Assembly: GCA_001599295.1 (NCBI GenBank)
Contig: BCGN01000004.1
Span: 682,346 to 746,345, forward strand
DNA length: 64,000 bases
Source of the DNA: Sporopachydermia quercuum
Taxonomy: Eukaryota; Ascomycota; Sporopachydermiomycetes; Sporopachydermiales; Sporopachydermiaceae
Reading direction: 5' to 3'
Below the pieces are notes generated by a model. The model made no database searches. It was given only the letters and a program-made list of their open reading frames with translations, and had not been told where the DNA came from. The first letter of the stretch is position 1, and each line of letters opens with the position of its first letter. The translations under genes were made by a program, and so were the position numbers. Shown here piece by piece: positions 22,147 through 33,298 of this stretch.

Positions 22147-23553
22147 ATGTTGAATCTATACTACGGAACAATTGTCCACTCATTATCTTTGGAAAAGTTT
22201 GAGATTCGACCTAATACCGTTGTAGGTGTTGATTCCGAAGGCATAATTATTTTTATTGAGCATGATGTCGAGGATATTAATGAGGTAACAACCAAACGGG
22301 AATTAGCCAGCTCAGACTATCAACTATACAGTATTAACTCACAAGACAATGATATCAACAACTTTTTCTTCCCAGGATTCATCGACACACATATTCATGC
22401 TGCCCAGTATCCAAATTGTGGTATTTTTGGTAATACCACTTTACTGGACTGGCTTGAAACTTATACATTTCCGCTGGAATCAAGTTTCTCTGAATTGGAA
22501 TTAGCTAAAGACGCTTACACGAAAGTTGTGAATAAGACTCTTCTTTCTGGTACTACGACAGCAGCATATTTTACTACAATCCATCCAGAGGCCTCAAAAC
22601 TATTAGCTGATATTGCTTTAGAGAAAGGACAAAGAGCTATAGTTGGTTCAGTGTGTATGGATAGAAACGCTCCTGATTACTATCTTACCTCTACGGATGA
22701 TTCAGTGAAGAACTCTGTTGAAGTTATGAATCATATCAATAAAATTGATCCTAAGAATGAAATCATTGCACCATGTGTTACTCCAAGATTTTCTCCTTCA
22801 TGCACATCCGATTTAATGGGTAGATTGGGCAAATTAACTAAAGAACATAACTTATACGTTCAATCTCATATTTCTGAAAATACTAAAGAAATCGATTGGG
22901 TATTAGAACTATTCCCTGATTGTGCTAATTACGCTGATACTTATCATAAATTTGGTTTACTCTCAGAAAAGACTATTTTAGGACATGCATTACATCTTAC
23001 TGAAGATGAAATCAATCTGATAGTTCAACAGAAAACTGGTATCGCTCATTGTCCTATTTCAAACTCTTCTTTAACATCCGGTGAATGTCGCGTTGCTCAT
23101 TTACTGAGAAGTGGATGTAAAGTGGGATTGGGTACCGATATCTCTGGCGGATTTTCTCCCTCTATTTTAACTGTTTGCAGACATGCTTTATTAGTGTCTC
23201 GACATTTAGTCATGACAAACAAGCAGGAAAAAGACAAATTATCTATTTACGACATTTTGTATTTGGCAACTTTGGGTGGTGCAAAAGTTGTTCATAGAGA
23301 AAATGAGATTGGTAATTTTGTTGTTGGGAAGAAATGGGATGCTCAGTATATATCATTGGATCATAATAAAAATGAACTTGATTTATTCCCATGGCAGTTT
23401 GGTTGTATAAGAAATTCAGATGGAACTATAAAGACTCTTACTCAGGTGGAGAAGATTGATTTACATATTACCAAATGGTTCTTCAATGGTGATGATAGAA
23501 ATACTGTGTGTGTTTGGGTGAATGGTAGATTGGTAGTTGACAAAACTAAATAG
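22147..23553 (+). CDS. GUD1: Guanine deaminase
   Basis: Orthologue of YDL238C; hydrolyses guanine to xanthine and ammonia in purine salvage. 468 residues from the ATG at 22147 (MLNLYYGTIVHS). Amidohydrolase-fold zinc ligands are all visible: the HxH in PGFIDTHIHAAQYPN (about 76-90), the histidine in VQSHISENTKEI (about 240), the histidine in LGHALHLTEDE (about 280) and the aspartate in GLGTDISGGFSPS (about 330). The CVTPRFSPSCT segment is the family substrate loop. Length agrees with the yeast enzyme. In S. cerevisiae it is four genes from GYP7. Confidence 0.95.
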   Translation: MLNLYYGTIVHSLSLEKFEIRPNTVVGVDSEGIIIFIEHDVEDINEVTTKRELASSDYQLYSINSQDNDINNFFFPGFIDTHIHAAQYPNCGIFGNTTLLDWLETYTFPLESSFSELELAKDAYTKVVNKTLLSGTTTAAYFTTIHPEASKLLADIALEKGQRAIVGSVCMDRNAPDYYLTSTDDSVKNSVEVMNHINKIDPKNEIIAPCVTPRFSPSCTSDLMGRLGKLTKEHNLYVQSHISENTKEIDWVLELFPDCANYADTYHKFGLLSEKTILGHALHLTEDEINLIVQQKTGIAHCPISNSSLTSGECRVAHLLRSGCKVGLGTDISGGFSPSILTVCRHALLVSRHLVMTNKQEKDKLSIYDILYLATLGGAKVVHRENEIGNFVVGKKWDAQYISLDHNKNELDLFPWQFGCIRNSDGTIKTLTQVEKIDLHITKWFFNGDDRNTVCVWVNGRLVVDKTK

Positions 23554-24133
23554 ATTTAGATTTACATTAGATTCAATGGTTAGATTTCTTTTAATATATG
23601 TATAAATTGGTTGGTTAATATTCATAATACTCTACAGTTTAGAAAGAAAAAATGGAAAACAGGTAATTCGTATTGACATATTTCGTCCGTACTGTTAAAC
23701 ATAAGGGAATAATCTAAAAGCTGATGACAGGTAGCTGGTTGATCAGCCCAGTTCCGAGAGATTACTGGTTACTTATTAGTTGTTTAAACTACTGATCCAT
23801 TGTATTTCAACGGTAATTTAAAATGTAAAAATGCTGGTTTAACTAAAGCAAGCGATGGGACTTTGGCTCCTTTCCATGTTTAATTTTTGTTCTCCCTTTC
23901 ATGAATTTTGCTACTATTGCATTGATGCGGTAATCATTATATATTCAACAGCTTTTACCTCATGTCTTATTCATCTCTTAATATCGGCTTAGTAATTGTC
24001 TCTTTTCGAAATGATGTTGCTAAAAGGTTCTATTGCCGAGTTGTCTACAGAAATCTTCAGATGTATTCATTTTTTCTAACACATTCTCACTTTCTCCTCC
24101 AATGCATGTTCGAGTCAGCTGACAGCTACACAA
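23554..24133. other. Intergenic, convergent GUD1/SSU72 ends
   Basis: A 580-bp gap between two converging genes. It should contain only 3' ends. No gene, tRNA or repeat seen. Confidence 0.5.
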
Positions 24134-24812
24134 TCAGAAATAAGACAATGAATACTGTATGGGGTATTTGGAGAAGCTCAGTTGGAAATCCGACAAAATC
24201 GACATTACATCTTGTTCAATATCCTTACTATTATTGATCCTGTTCGCCAACTCCAGAATTGCTTTTCCTCCTCCTTTAGCTTCTTCCGTATTATCTTTGA
24301 TATCCACATTGATCACATGCACGACACGGTTTAGCTCTTCTCCTCTATTCATCAAATCTATTGTTTCTTGTTAGTATACAATTTCGTAGAAGCAAATCAT
24401 TAAATGGAAATCTATCCTCGTGAAGGATTGTTTAATTCCACTTACCATCTATCACTGTATCAAAACATTTTTCTTCACAGGTAAATACTACATCATACAC
24501 CTCACGCATATCCTGCCACCTTTCCGGAGCAGTTTTCACTTGTCGATTTCGGTCAAGCATATTCAACACTCCATTCATTGAGTATAGTTTACTATTAGAG
24601 TCCGAGAGCTCCTTATAAATAGAGTCGTACGGGGTGCCAAAAGAATATACATTGGGTTTATCAATTGAAGGACCAGGTAGTCTCACAGCTGAACCAGTCC
24701 CATAGGACCATACATTAAATCCATTTTCTTTCAGCACTTTATGAGCCTCCATTGATCTGTTTTGATTTGATGCACATACTGTGCAAAATCTAATATTTCG
24801 GTTTACTGTCAT
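24134..24812 (-). CDS. SSU72: RNA polymerase II CTD phosphatase Ssu72, spliced
   Basis: Orthologue of YNL222W, which removes Ser5 phosphate from the polymerase II tail and works in the cleavage and polyadenylation factor. Exons (minus strand) 24812-24446 and 24357-24134, 196 residues. The 88-nt intron has a GTAAGT donor, a TACTAAC branch at 24376-24370 and a TAG acceptor; it joins DTVID to DLMNRGEEL, restoring the conserved CFDTVIDDLMNRGE-type region. The low-molecular-weight phosphatase loop CASNQNRS (CX5R) is near residue 13, with conserved [22 protein letters not shown] and [16 protein letters not shown]. It lies next to ATG4 on the same strand, as in S. cerevisiae. Confidence 0.95.
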
Positions 24813-25467
24813 AATTCTATTGTTTCCAGAAATCGTACAATATGACGTTTTGATAACATCAAATTTTGTTTTATCAATGGATCAAATGACTACTATCTAT
24901 CCTGTCTGAGTTTTCTAGAATGATCGAGATAAAGATTGGTTGTAATAAAACTATGGTTACTTAGACCTGATAGAACCCGAACTACTTGTTCAAATCCGAA
25001 ATTGCTATTGTAGCTAATGTGGTTCTAGTCTTTTGACTCTAATCAAATACTACCTGTTAATCAGTAAAACATTTTGAATATGGCATAACATAAGACGATT
25101 GATGAACTGAGAGAGAATCGTGAGCAAATGGTTCATATTTTTCCTCAGATTCAATCAATCCTACAAATTTTATGACAATAGAGTAAGGGGTCACTGCTAT
25201 ATAATTATGATGTAATCATTAATACAATGGATAGAGAAGTAAGGTTCTGTTTATGTATGGGTCTCGCAGGAATTAAATAGGCCTACAAGTATGACTATTA
25301 TCACGTGTGATCCTTATCATCACGTGCTCTGAGCTAGTTTTTTCACACCTATGACCGGCGTATAAAATTTGTTGTTTCCTTGGTTAATAATGATGTCTTG
25401 AAATGAACAGTCAAATTGTTGGGGTGATGCATAAGATTGCCTCGCTTTGAGATTTAGAATAGTAAGT
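24813..25467. other. Intergenic, SSU72 upstream region
   Basis: A 655-bp gap between ATG4 and SSU72, both read leftward. It holds the SSU72 promoter, including the paired CACGTG sites listed separately. A tRNA-like B-box string near 24987 has no matching A box. No gene seen. Confidence 0.5.
25301..25326. promoter_or_regulatory. Paired CACGTG sites between ATG4 and SSU72
   Basis: TCACGTG occurs at 25301-25307 and again at 25320-25326, 19 bp apart, about 500 bp before the SSU72 start. CACGTG is the core bound by yeast bHLH factors such as Cbf1 and Pho4. Which factor, and which gene, is not shown by the sequence. Confidence 0.45.
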
Positions 25468-27279
25468 TTAAGATGCGTCCAGTTCAGTTTGCTCCGTAGC
25501 TGGTTTCGTATCCTCGAGCTTATTGATAAACACCTTTGAGTCTTCCACTTTATCTTCAATATCCATTCTTAAACTTATTGCACTTTCTCCTGTATCAGTT
25601 CGTTCAACTAATGAAGAATTCAACATTTCATAATCAGGAGCACTAGTAGTAGAACCACTGTCTCCTATATATTCTTGCTCATAATCATTCTCGTTTGAAA
25701 CAATACGTTCAATATTATCATGTCCATGGTCATAGCCAGACGGGCTAGAGCCTATCATGACAATACTTGAGTTAGTGTCTGATCCTGGTACTGACGCAGG
25801 TATGTCTGTAGCTTGTGCTTTGCTTGCTTCAACCGCTTCATTTTTAGTGAGGTAATCGATATTTTCATTTTCTATTACATCTTGATCAGGAATGTCTGAT
25901 GTGNATATGTTCACAAGAGGAGAATCTTCCTTATCACTAAACTCTTCCATTCCCACTCCTATATCAACAAATCCATTATTATCTGTATCAAGATCGTTAA
26001 ACGAAATGGATACTCTACGACCAGTGGAGCCGCCTGATGAAGAAGTATGATTTCTTTCAGATATATTGATTATTTTGTTATTCTCTAAACCTGATTTCCA
26101 ATCTTCATAATCATCTTCATTGGTTAATAAAAATCCAATCAACATACTTGGNTCCATGTCCTTTAATGGAAGACGATATAATTTACAACTGTGCGTAGAT
26201 TCCAAGTCCCTTTGATCTATCGTAAGTTGTCCATTTCCCTTCACACGAAGCGCAGGTGCACTGTGATGTGGATCAGAATAAAACAAATGATCTCCTTGAA
26301 ATCCATAAAAGTAATAGCTTGACCGTGGACAACCACCAGCAATCCCGGTACTCTGTTTCAATTGTAATGTCTGTTTTAAATCATCCCAATAACTTTTATT
26401 TACACCTTTCATTCCCAACCGCAAAGGGAATAAAACAAGTGTTGGAAGGAACTCATTATTCTTTTTCGTTTCTTTCATAAGCTCTTCTTCGTATAGATTT
26501 CCTGAATCTGATGCTATGAATACTCTCAAGCCAACTTCTCGGTATCTGTCGCATATATACTTGAGACCTTGAGCTGCAGCTGAAGGACCAAACCAACTCC
26601 CAGGTTTTATACCTGAATAAATAGAACCACTTTTGACTAAATGATGAATAGCAAATGGTGCCAAAGGATCGTCAATGAATAATGATATTATGTTTCTATG
26701 AAATCTGTCATTTTCGTTTGCCTCGCTTTCTGTTCTCTTTGAATCTTCTTCCCTCAACCTCCAACTTCCGTCGGATATCTCGAGCTTTATTAGTGTATTG
26801 GCCAGAAGTGTTTGAGCTGTTCTAATCATGCATCCCCAACCGACATCACTTGTTCTTTCATTGGTAGGTTTGAAATAATTCTCCATTTTCTCGTAAGTAG
26901 TATTATAAAAATTACTTTTAAGAGCACTGGTNAATTTATTATTAAACGGTGACACATCTTTCTCAGTATTATCCTGGTCAACTTTATCGTTGCTCTCATT
27001 GATCGTCTCTTCGACAAAACTATGAAACATCGGGATAGGAACAAAATCTACTCGGTAACGAAGCCATATCAAAGTATAAACGTCCTCAATGAAGTCTGCG
27101 GGCCAATCAATATTGCTATCGTTTTTGTCTGAATATTCTATTGAGTAAGTTCTTCCTAAAACAACAATAGGATCTCTCTTATCGATAGGTTTGATATCAT
27201 TGACTTTTGACCATGCTCTGTGTACATTGTTTAGCGCAGCCTTAGCTATATTAGCAAACACTGTTTCTGATATGTCCAT
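25468..27279 (-). CDS. ATG4: Autophagy cysteine protease Atg4
   Basis: Orthologue of YNL223W; the protease that trims Atg8 and later frees it from phosphatidylethanolamine. 603 residues. Catalytic cysteine in SDVGWGCMIRTAQTLLAN (about 146-163). The aspartate and histidine are in FYSDPHHSAPALRV (about 335-348). The conserved glycine-rich segment GIAGGCPRSSYYFYGFQGDHL precedes them. The C-terminal 200 residues are acidic and low-complexity, which makes the protein longer than the 494-residue S. cerevisiae form. Three ambiguous codons. SSU72 lies downstream on the same strand, as in S. cerevisiae. Confidence 0.95.
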   Translation of the reverse strand: MDISETVFANIAKAALNNVHRAWSKVNDIKPIDKRDPIVVLGRTYSIEYSDKNDSNIDWPADFIEDVYTLIWLRYRVDFVPIPMFHSFVEETINESNDKVDQDNTEKDVSPFNNKXTSALKSNFYNTTYEKMENYFKPTNERTSDVGWGCMIRTAQTLLANTLIKLEISDGSWRLREEDSKRTESEANENDRFHRNIISLFIDDPLAPFAIHHLVKSGSIYSGIKPGSWFGPSAAAQGLKYICDRYREVGLRVFIASDSGNLYEEELMKETKKNNEFLPTLVLFPLRLGMKGVNKSYWDDLKQTLQLKQSTGIAGGCPRSSYYFYGFQGDHLFYSDPHHSAPALRVKGNGQLTIDQRDLESTHSCKLYRLPLKDMXPSMLIGFLLTNEDDYEDWKSGLENNKIINISERNHTSSSGGSTGRRVSISFNDLDTDNNGFVDIGVGMEEFSDKEDSPLVNIXTSDIPDQDVIENENIDYLTKNEAVEASKAQATDIPASVPGSDTNSSIVMIGSSPSGYDHGHDNIERIVSNENDYEQEYIGDSGSTTSAPDYEMLNSSLVERTDTGESAISLRMDIEDKVEDSKVFINKLEDTKPATEQTELDAS

Positions 27280-28918
27280 TTTGTTATTCTTGTATAGATA
27301 TTCAGTTTGAGAAAAATATGCTAGTTATTGTATATGAACTTCATACACCAAAGTATTGCTCCATAGTCACTGTTTGAAATCAAGTTTGAGAGACTGCAGA
27401 GTTAGTGTTGATTGCTCTTTCAGTCAATGTGCCGGAAATCGCTGTAGCTTAATGACAGGGAAATTCACTGCAGAGTCAACAATCTTTCAGTCAATATTAG
27501 CTGTATTGGAGCCAAATCAACTACTTATAATCACCCCCTACAAAGCAATCAGGTCCTGATTGCCTGTTGTTAAACAAAAGTGTATTTTTTTCACAGCTTT
27601 TCTTTACCGGTCTTCTATCGATCTAGACGTAATAATCATACGATCATTAGTCGTCAAACTATCTACTCACCTAGTATTAATTGTAAACTGCTGATTGTAT
27701 GGATAACATAACAATAAAATATCATCGTTGTGATGTATCTGTTGTGTCACTTTTATCTTATCGGTGGCAGAGTTGTTAGGAAGATGAGATAGATCGATGT
27801 ATCTGACAAGCTGACAACACTTAGGACATTTGGATAGTAAACTTGTGACAAACGTTATCAGTGTAATGAAAGGCTATTAAGTTAGAGTAGAAAGAGAAGA
27901 CTTTCGAGAATAAGTCTTTTTTTTGAGTGGCTTAGTGATTCTTGAGATATAATACTTGACCTATATGTATGGGGAAAGCGTTTTTCGTGTATATTTGCAA
28001 ATTTATTTATTGTTACTTACAATCCTTCTACTGAGTCATCCTTGCCCCACATGTTATCCTACAGTCAATTGTCATGACAATTGCCAAACAAAATATACAT
28101 AAAAATCAGTGAAACCGGTCATTATCTTCCAAATGTCTTCCAGTCTGATAAATAATAGGAAAAGATAATCAATTATCATACGCTAAAAGATTCTTTTTTA
28201 ACATAGATCTCAATAAAACATATTCTGTCGCAGTCTTTCTTATATATAGTTGACTCAATTATAACTAAGACAGGAGTTAAATGTTCACGTAATCTATAAA
28301 ACATATCACATGACATTCATGCTATCTATTCATCCATCTAACAAAAGCAATGTATTTCCAACTTTCTCCCATTTTGTCTTCATTAAAATATCGTTCACGA
28401 TACTCCCCTTTCATCAATATTTTCTGGTAAAATTTCACGCAGCTATCTCATATAACATTATTCTTCCGATATATATGCCGAACTTGCCTTCACAAGAACC
28501 CCATCCCAAGAAAAGTTCCTCGGCCTAAAATCTATCATGAGTTACCCGTTTGGGTATTAATACGGTAAAGGCTAATTTCAATGCATCNGATAAGTCAACT
28601 TTGTTCACGAAAAACGAATGTGATGAGATATANAAGAGGTATGTTGCTTGCCTGTATCAGTTGATAGGTAAGAAGGTGGGTAAAGGAAAAGGATATGAGT
28701 CTATAAACTGAAAAATTNTTTAGTTGTGAGGTTGTTGTTATTTTTTCTAGGTGATCGGAGTATATTCTAAGTGTTCAAAATACTCAAATTCGCAGAAGAA
28801 AATAAAACTGGTTGTTATTACAGTTATTTGTCTGAGATTCAGAGAGCTCGTTCGTAGCACCAGTGAACAGGGAATAGGATACTAGGATCAAACTCCTAGT
28901 GGATGTTATAAGACTTAG
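27280..28918. other. Intergenic, divergent ATG4/thioesterase promoter region
   Basis: A 1.64-kb AT-rich stretch between divergent genes. It has several single ambiguous bases (near 28588, 28633 and 28718). The short open frames in it (up to 72 codons) have no coding character. I see no tRNA or repeat. Confidence 0.5.
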
Positions 28919-30233
28919 ATGACAATTCGAGCTTTTGAAAGGTCATCAATTGGAAATCTGACGAGAAAATTGCTTGGTGGTTCAAGAATTGGTTCCATAT
29001 CTTCAATATCTTCCATTAGTAAGCATAACCTAGCTGCAAGGTACAATATCGTTAACAGTCAGCATAGAAATTATTTCACATTGCTAGACTCCAGCAAATC
29101 CACAAGCATGACAGACGCATCACCAATCGAATATCAACTTGGACTTGAGGAAATCAAACCAGATGTTTTCCAAAATATACACCGACTGTGGAAACCTATG
29201 GGAGCCAGAGGCATTTTTGGGGGCTCAGTTATATCTCAAGCGCTAATGGCTGCTTCATTAACTGTTAGTGATGCATTCCGGGTTCATTCTCTGCACTGCT
29301 ATTTTCTTTTTGCTGTAAGTATTTATTGGGATTTTGAGAATCTTTCTGTGCAATTGGTTTCATAGAACTAACAACGTAATGTTTAGGGTAATCCTGATTT
29401 ACCTATTCAGTATCATATTGAGAGACTCAGAGATGGGAAAGTAAGTGATCCGGACCGGAGAATTTTATGGATACGGCTGATTGGTCATGAGTATAACTAA
29501 TATCAAGCTTTTATTTGTCATTAGTTGAGGTATCTGCAGTAACTAACAATCTTACTAGTCGTTTGCTACTAGATCTGTTGAAGCGTTGCAAAACGACAAA
29601 GTCATTTTCTGCGCTTCAGTTTCTTTCCAAATCAAAGAAAATAAATCTAAAAGAATATTACATCATCAAGCTAGATTCCCTCCAAATGTTCCTGATCCAG
29701 AAAAGCTAACGTCCGTCACTTTTAATATTAATAAATCTGATAAATTACCTGATAACAATGTAAATTCAACTGAACCTGTTGATAAAGAAGGTGACCCAGC
29801 TGAATGGAGGCTCATCAGTGGATTTACAGATGATTATGGTGTGCTAAATGATGAACATAANGAACCTTATGAAAGAAGAGTGCGAGTTTTCATGAGAAGC
29901 AGAGGTAAAATCATATCTCCAAAAGCTCATGCAATGGCTCTTTCTTATATGAGCGATGCATACTTGATAGGTACTGGCTTAAGGGTGAATGGAACACCTT
30001 TTGAAAATATTTCAATGATGGTATCATTGGATCATACGATATATTTCCATGAGGAGTTTAGGGCAGATGATTGGTTAATGTATTGTATGAGGAGTCCCTG
30101 GACTGGTGATAACAGAATTCTTGCTATGGGTGAAGTGTTTACTAAGGATGGTAAACTTGTTGCCACATGTATTCAAGAAGGCCTTTGCAGGCTTAAAGAT
30201 GAAGAAGTAGTAGTAAATAAGTCTAAATTGTAA
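28919..30233 (+). CDS. TES1: Acyl-CoA thioesterase, spliced, with SKL end
   Basis: Type II acyl-CoA thioesterase (double hot-dog), like S. cerevisiae Tes1 (YJR019C), which hydrolyses acyl-CoA in peroxisomes. Exons 28919-29314, 29387-29440 and 29559-30233, 374 residues. Introns of 72 and 118 nt both have GTAAGT donors and an ACTAAC branch. The joins restore [40 protein letters not shown]. Family motifs: [35 protein letters not shown], and the second-domain MVSLDHTIYFHEEFRADDWL. The protein ends in Ser-Lys-Leu, a perfect PTS1 peroxisome signal. The first 63 residues before Met64 are Arg/Ser-rich with no run of acids and resemble a mitochondrial presequence. An internal start at 29108 would give a 311-residue peroxisomal form. 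Confidence 0.9.
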
Positions 30234-30714
30234 TTGCTTATGTTGGCATTTGAAAACAATAGTATAACAGTTTTCCTTATAATGAATTATATTGTATCGT
30301 TGCTTCTAAGATAGGCTTCTAAGTTTCAGTAGCATTTTACGTGAAATGGCATATAAGCGATAAAAAACGTCTGCCTTGATGTGACAGTAAAGGTTGTGTT
30401 GGTGCAATTGGTTTGTTGGAATGTATTGGTTGTAGCAGCATAATTATCGATGCAACGCTCCAAATGAATGTAAAGTGTAGAGTTTCTGTTGGAAGGGGTC
30501 TCATTATCGCTATGACATTCGTCTATCATCATTGTTTCAAAGATAAGGCAAATTATCAAAAGTTGTTTGATTGAGAGAACTACTTTAGCTATCTACAGTG
30601 TCCTTCAGCCTCATTTCTATAATACAGTTACCTCCCTTTACAAAACCAAGCATATCATATCATAGTAGTCATTAATATATACAAGAATTTCACTATAACT
30701 GTCTTTGTTTAATT
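30234..30714. other. Intergenic, convergent ends
   Basis: A 481-bp gap between converging genes. A leftward open frame of about 70 codons (to 30326) with four cysteines is present but has no close ATG-linked context, so it is probably chance. Confidence 0.45.
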
Positions 30715-31791
30715 TCAATTCAACCTGCTAATAATAGCTGATCTTAATTGATTAAATGCATCATCAACTTCTGAAACGTTATCACATTCAATAGGTATTA
30801 ACTTATCAACAACATCAAGATACCCTAAAGTGCTCTTAGTTATCTCAGGATATACATCTAGCTGCTCTTTCAACTTTTGCCTTTCAACCTTCGATAGCGA
30901 CTTCATTTTATCGATCTTCCTCTTTAATTTGTCTTGTTGAAATACAAAGTTAAACGCCAACCACGTAGGAATTAACTCAGTTTCAAACGACAGTAAATGT
31001 TTCAAAGAACAAGGCATCGAATCAATAATGATAATTCTTGGATTAGGTTTCCCTTCACACTTCTCTTTGGATAAATCTATTTCATGTTGAATCTTCTGCT
31101 TGATAACTTCGTTATATTTCTTTTCATCACTAATAACATCTTGTGATGATATTGGTATATACGTGAAGGTATTCGGATATTGATCTACAAGTCTTTCTGC
31201 CAAGAGAGCTTGCAGATCAGCAGTTCCTGGTGGACCTGTAAATAAAACAATTTTCACATTATCCTTAGGACGGAAAGCAAGCTCTTTTGACTTTTCATAT
31301 TCGATTTTGGGATCCTGTTTCACTTTAGTATCTAAAGTTGAGAGGAATAGTAAACCTGTTGCTAGGTATACAACCCACCACCACCTATTATTCCTTTCTC
31401 TGTAAATTTTGTCCAAATCAATATCTTCTTCCAGTTCTTCCTTTGTAAACTGTAGTAAAGTTTCTGGTTTATCAGCTCTTGGTACTACCTTAGGTTTCTC
31501 TCCATCAGCTGTGATGTTAGTGATGTTAGCTACTTGTGTCATCAGAAGGTCTANATCAGGTGTTTCAACTTTAGAATCTGTATTCGTTTTCATCCAGTCG
31601 TTTGGATTTTCAGAAGAGTCAGCTGAAGGTTTTTCTGTGCTACTTTCACCTTCATGGCTATTTATTGATTGTTCTTGTTTGGTTTCTACTGTTGTTTTGG
31701 TCCTGATGCTATATGCTCTTAGTCTGTTTCGTCCACAAACCAGTCTACGACTAAATATTGAGATATTTCTCTGACAAGGAAGTCTAAGCAT
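30715..31791 (-). CDS. Unassigned mitochondrial membrane protein with degenerate NMP-kinase-like domain
   Basis: 358 residues; I do not recognise a named orthologue. The start (MLRLPCQRNISIFSRRLVCGRNRL) is Arg-rich and acid-free, a good mitochondrial presequence. A Ser/Thr/Glu-rich linker follows, then a single membrane segment at about 137-155 (RWWWVVYLATGLLFLSTL). The C-terminal 190 residues look like a nucleoside-monophosphate kinase fold. There is a beta strand running into GPPGTADLQALLAERL (about 182-198) where an adenylate kinase has GPPGSGKGTQ, a strand PRIIIIDSMPCS, a strand LAFNFVFQQDKLKRKI, and a C-terminal IPIECDNVSEVDDAFNQLRSAI. The P-loop lysine and Ser/Thr are missing, so ATP binding in the usual way is unlikely. 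The fold call is inference from pattern only. The expected topology is one span in the inner membrane. Confidence 0.55.
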   Translation of the reverse strand: MLRLPCQRNISIFSRRLVCGRNRLRAYSIRTKTTVETKQEQSINSHEGESSTEKPSADSSENPNDWMKTNTDSKVETPDXDLLMTQVANITNITADGEKPKVVPRADKPETLLQFTKEELEEDIDLDKIYRERNNRWWWVVYLATGLLFLSTLDTKVKQDPKIEYEKSKELAFRPKDNVKIVLFTGPPGTADLQALLAERLVDQYPNTFTYIPISSQDVISDEKKYNEVIKQKIQHEIDLSKEKCEGKPNPRIIIIDSMPCSLKHLLSFETELIPTWLAFNFVFQQDKLKRKIDKMKSLSKVERQKLKEQLDVYPEITKSTLGYLDVVDKLIPIECDNVSEVDDAFNQLRSAIISRLN

Positions 31792-32394
31792 TGTATAGGA
31801 TCACAACAGCTAATAATATGGCAACAGATATTCTTTCTGAATTCTTATACTTCTAGTGTGTAGATATTATATGCAAATTAGATTCTGAATAGTGATTGAG
31901 GGCTGGAATTGCTCGAATAACGTTCCATTTACTTGACTTTGTACACTATGAGAAGTGACATTCAGAATCTGTTGTAATTTTGAAACCTTATTGGAAATTC
32001 CTTCTTCGGTTCATTGCAGACTTTCCAGCAGCCTCTTGCGAAAGAAACGTCAATTTATCAAGAATAAACTTCTACTTGGTAATCAGTTCAATGATTGATT
32101 GATGGTGGACTCTTCAATATAGAAAAAGAATAGAAAAATGGAAAAGAACTGAGCTGAGACATTAGGATCAATAAGGTTTGAAGAGTTTATTATTCCTGCA
32201 TGTTCATGTATAATTTTTAATAGAGTTGTGCCTACATGACTGTACATAGCAATTGAAACTTTATACTAAGATGACGAAAAGCGCAGAAGCATGAGAAAGT
32301 AAGTTCATCAAATTTATTCGTGATAAACTATGTAAATTTGAGTTTTATGAGGGTGTCAAATATTCAATCAAATAGTTCAAGATTATATAGTCAC
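31792..32394. other. Intergenic, upstream of the mitochondrial membrane protein gene
   Basis: A 603-bp gap between two leftward genes. It is AT-rich; no gene, tRNA or repeat seen. Confidence 0.45.
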
Positions 32395-33298
32395 TCAATT
32401 GTGATACTTCTCTAGACGCTTATCATTATATCTAAGATAACTGCCATTCAAATCATCACCTTCACCATGTAATGCTAGGTTGGCATACAAATTTCCAACA
32501 TAAGCAGGAGAAACTAATTCATTTTTAAATTTCAATTCAATAAACTTTTGCTGAATTTCTCCCATCTCGGCCCCATGCTTTTCTCGGATGTTATCTTGCA
32601 TATTGGTATCAACAACACCTGGTGCAACAGATATGGCAAAAATACCATGAGGTCCTTCCTCGTTCTTAACGGTACCCACAAAATGATTCAAAGCAGCCTT
32701 TGATGATCCATATGCACCCCAAGCAGTCTAAAAAGTTAGTAATCTTGTTTCAAGGTGGTCAAGTAGGTTGTTTTGTTCAAGTCCATATAATACATACATA
32801 ATAACTTGTCGAGGCACCTGATGAAACAGTAACTATTCTCCCTTTCGTTTCTCTGAGATGTGGTATACTTTTGCTAACTATATCAACCACTGAGAAAAAA
32901 TTGATATCATAAAGTCTCTTCCACTCATCTAACTTGCAATTCGCAACTTTTGCAACGGGTTCAAGAACTCCTGCGTTCAAAACTAGTGAATCGATCTTTC
33001 TATATTTCTCAATGGTGAATGTTATCACTTTAGCAATTACTGTACTATCTGTAATGTCACCAACTACATAAGAAAAGCTACCAGGGAATTTTGATTGAAG
33101 TTCCTTCAAAGCCGATTCAGTCTGTGATACACCAACAACTTTTGCATTCTTGGAAATCAATGACTCAACAATGCACTTTCCAATTCCTAGTTGCATTCTG
33201 TTAGTAAACCATTAATAACAATCATAGAATTCTCGCCATCTGTCTTTATTCATACCTCTGGAAGCACCGGTAACTATAACAACTGGTAAGGCACTCAT
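32395..33298 (-). CDS. Short-chain dehydrogenase/reductase, three exons
   Basis: 254-residue SDR, closest in kind to S. cerevisiae Irc24/YIR035C (sepiapterin- or benzil-reductase-like, NADPH-dependent). Exons (minus strand) 33298-33256, 33186-32798 and 32727-32395; introns of 69 and 70 nt with GTATGA and GTATGT donors and TTACTAAC branches. The first acceptor must be the CTAG at 33188-33187, since only this yields the cofactor motif TGASRGIGK. Other SDR hallmarks: NAGV, then the catalytic Ser-Tyr-Lys as SSGASTSYY...YGSSK, and VAPGVVDTNM. The second intron lies between Ser and the catalytic YxxxK. The substrate cannot be told from sequence. Confidence 0.85.

Noticed and set aside
24980-25000. 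tRNA-like B box GTTCAAATCC
   Set aside because: No A box at the right distance and no acceptor pairing.
30326-30559. Cys-containing short frame between converging genes
   Set aside because: The only in-frame ATGs are internal and the hydrophobic lead has no start codon; no spliced upstream exon with proper sites was found.
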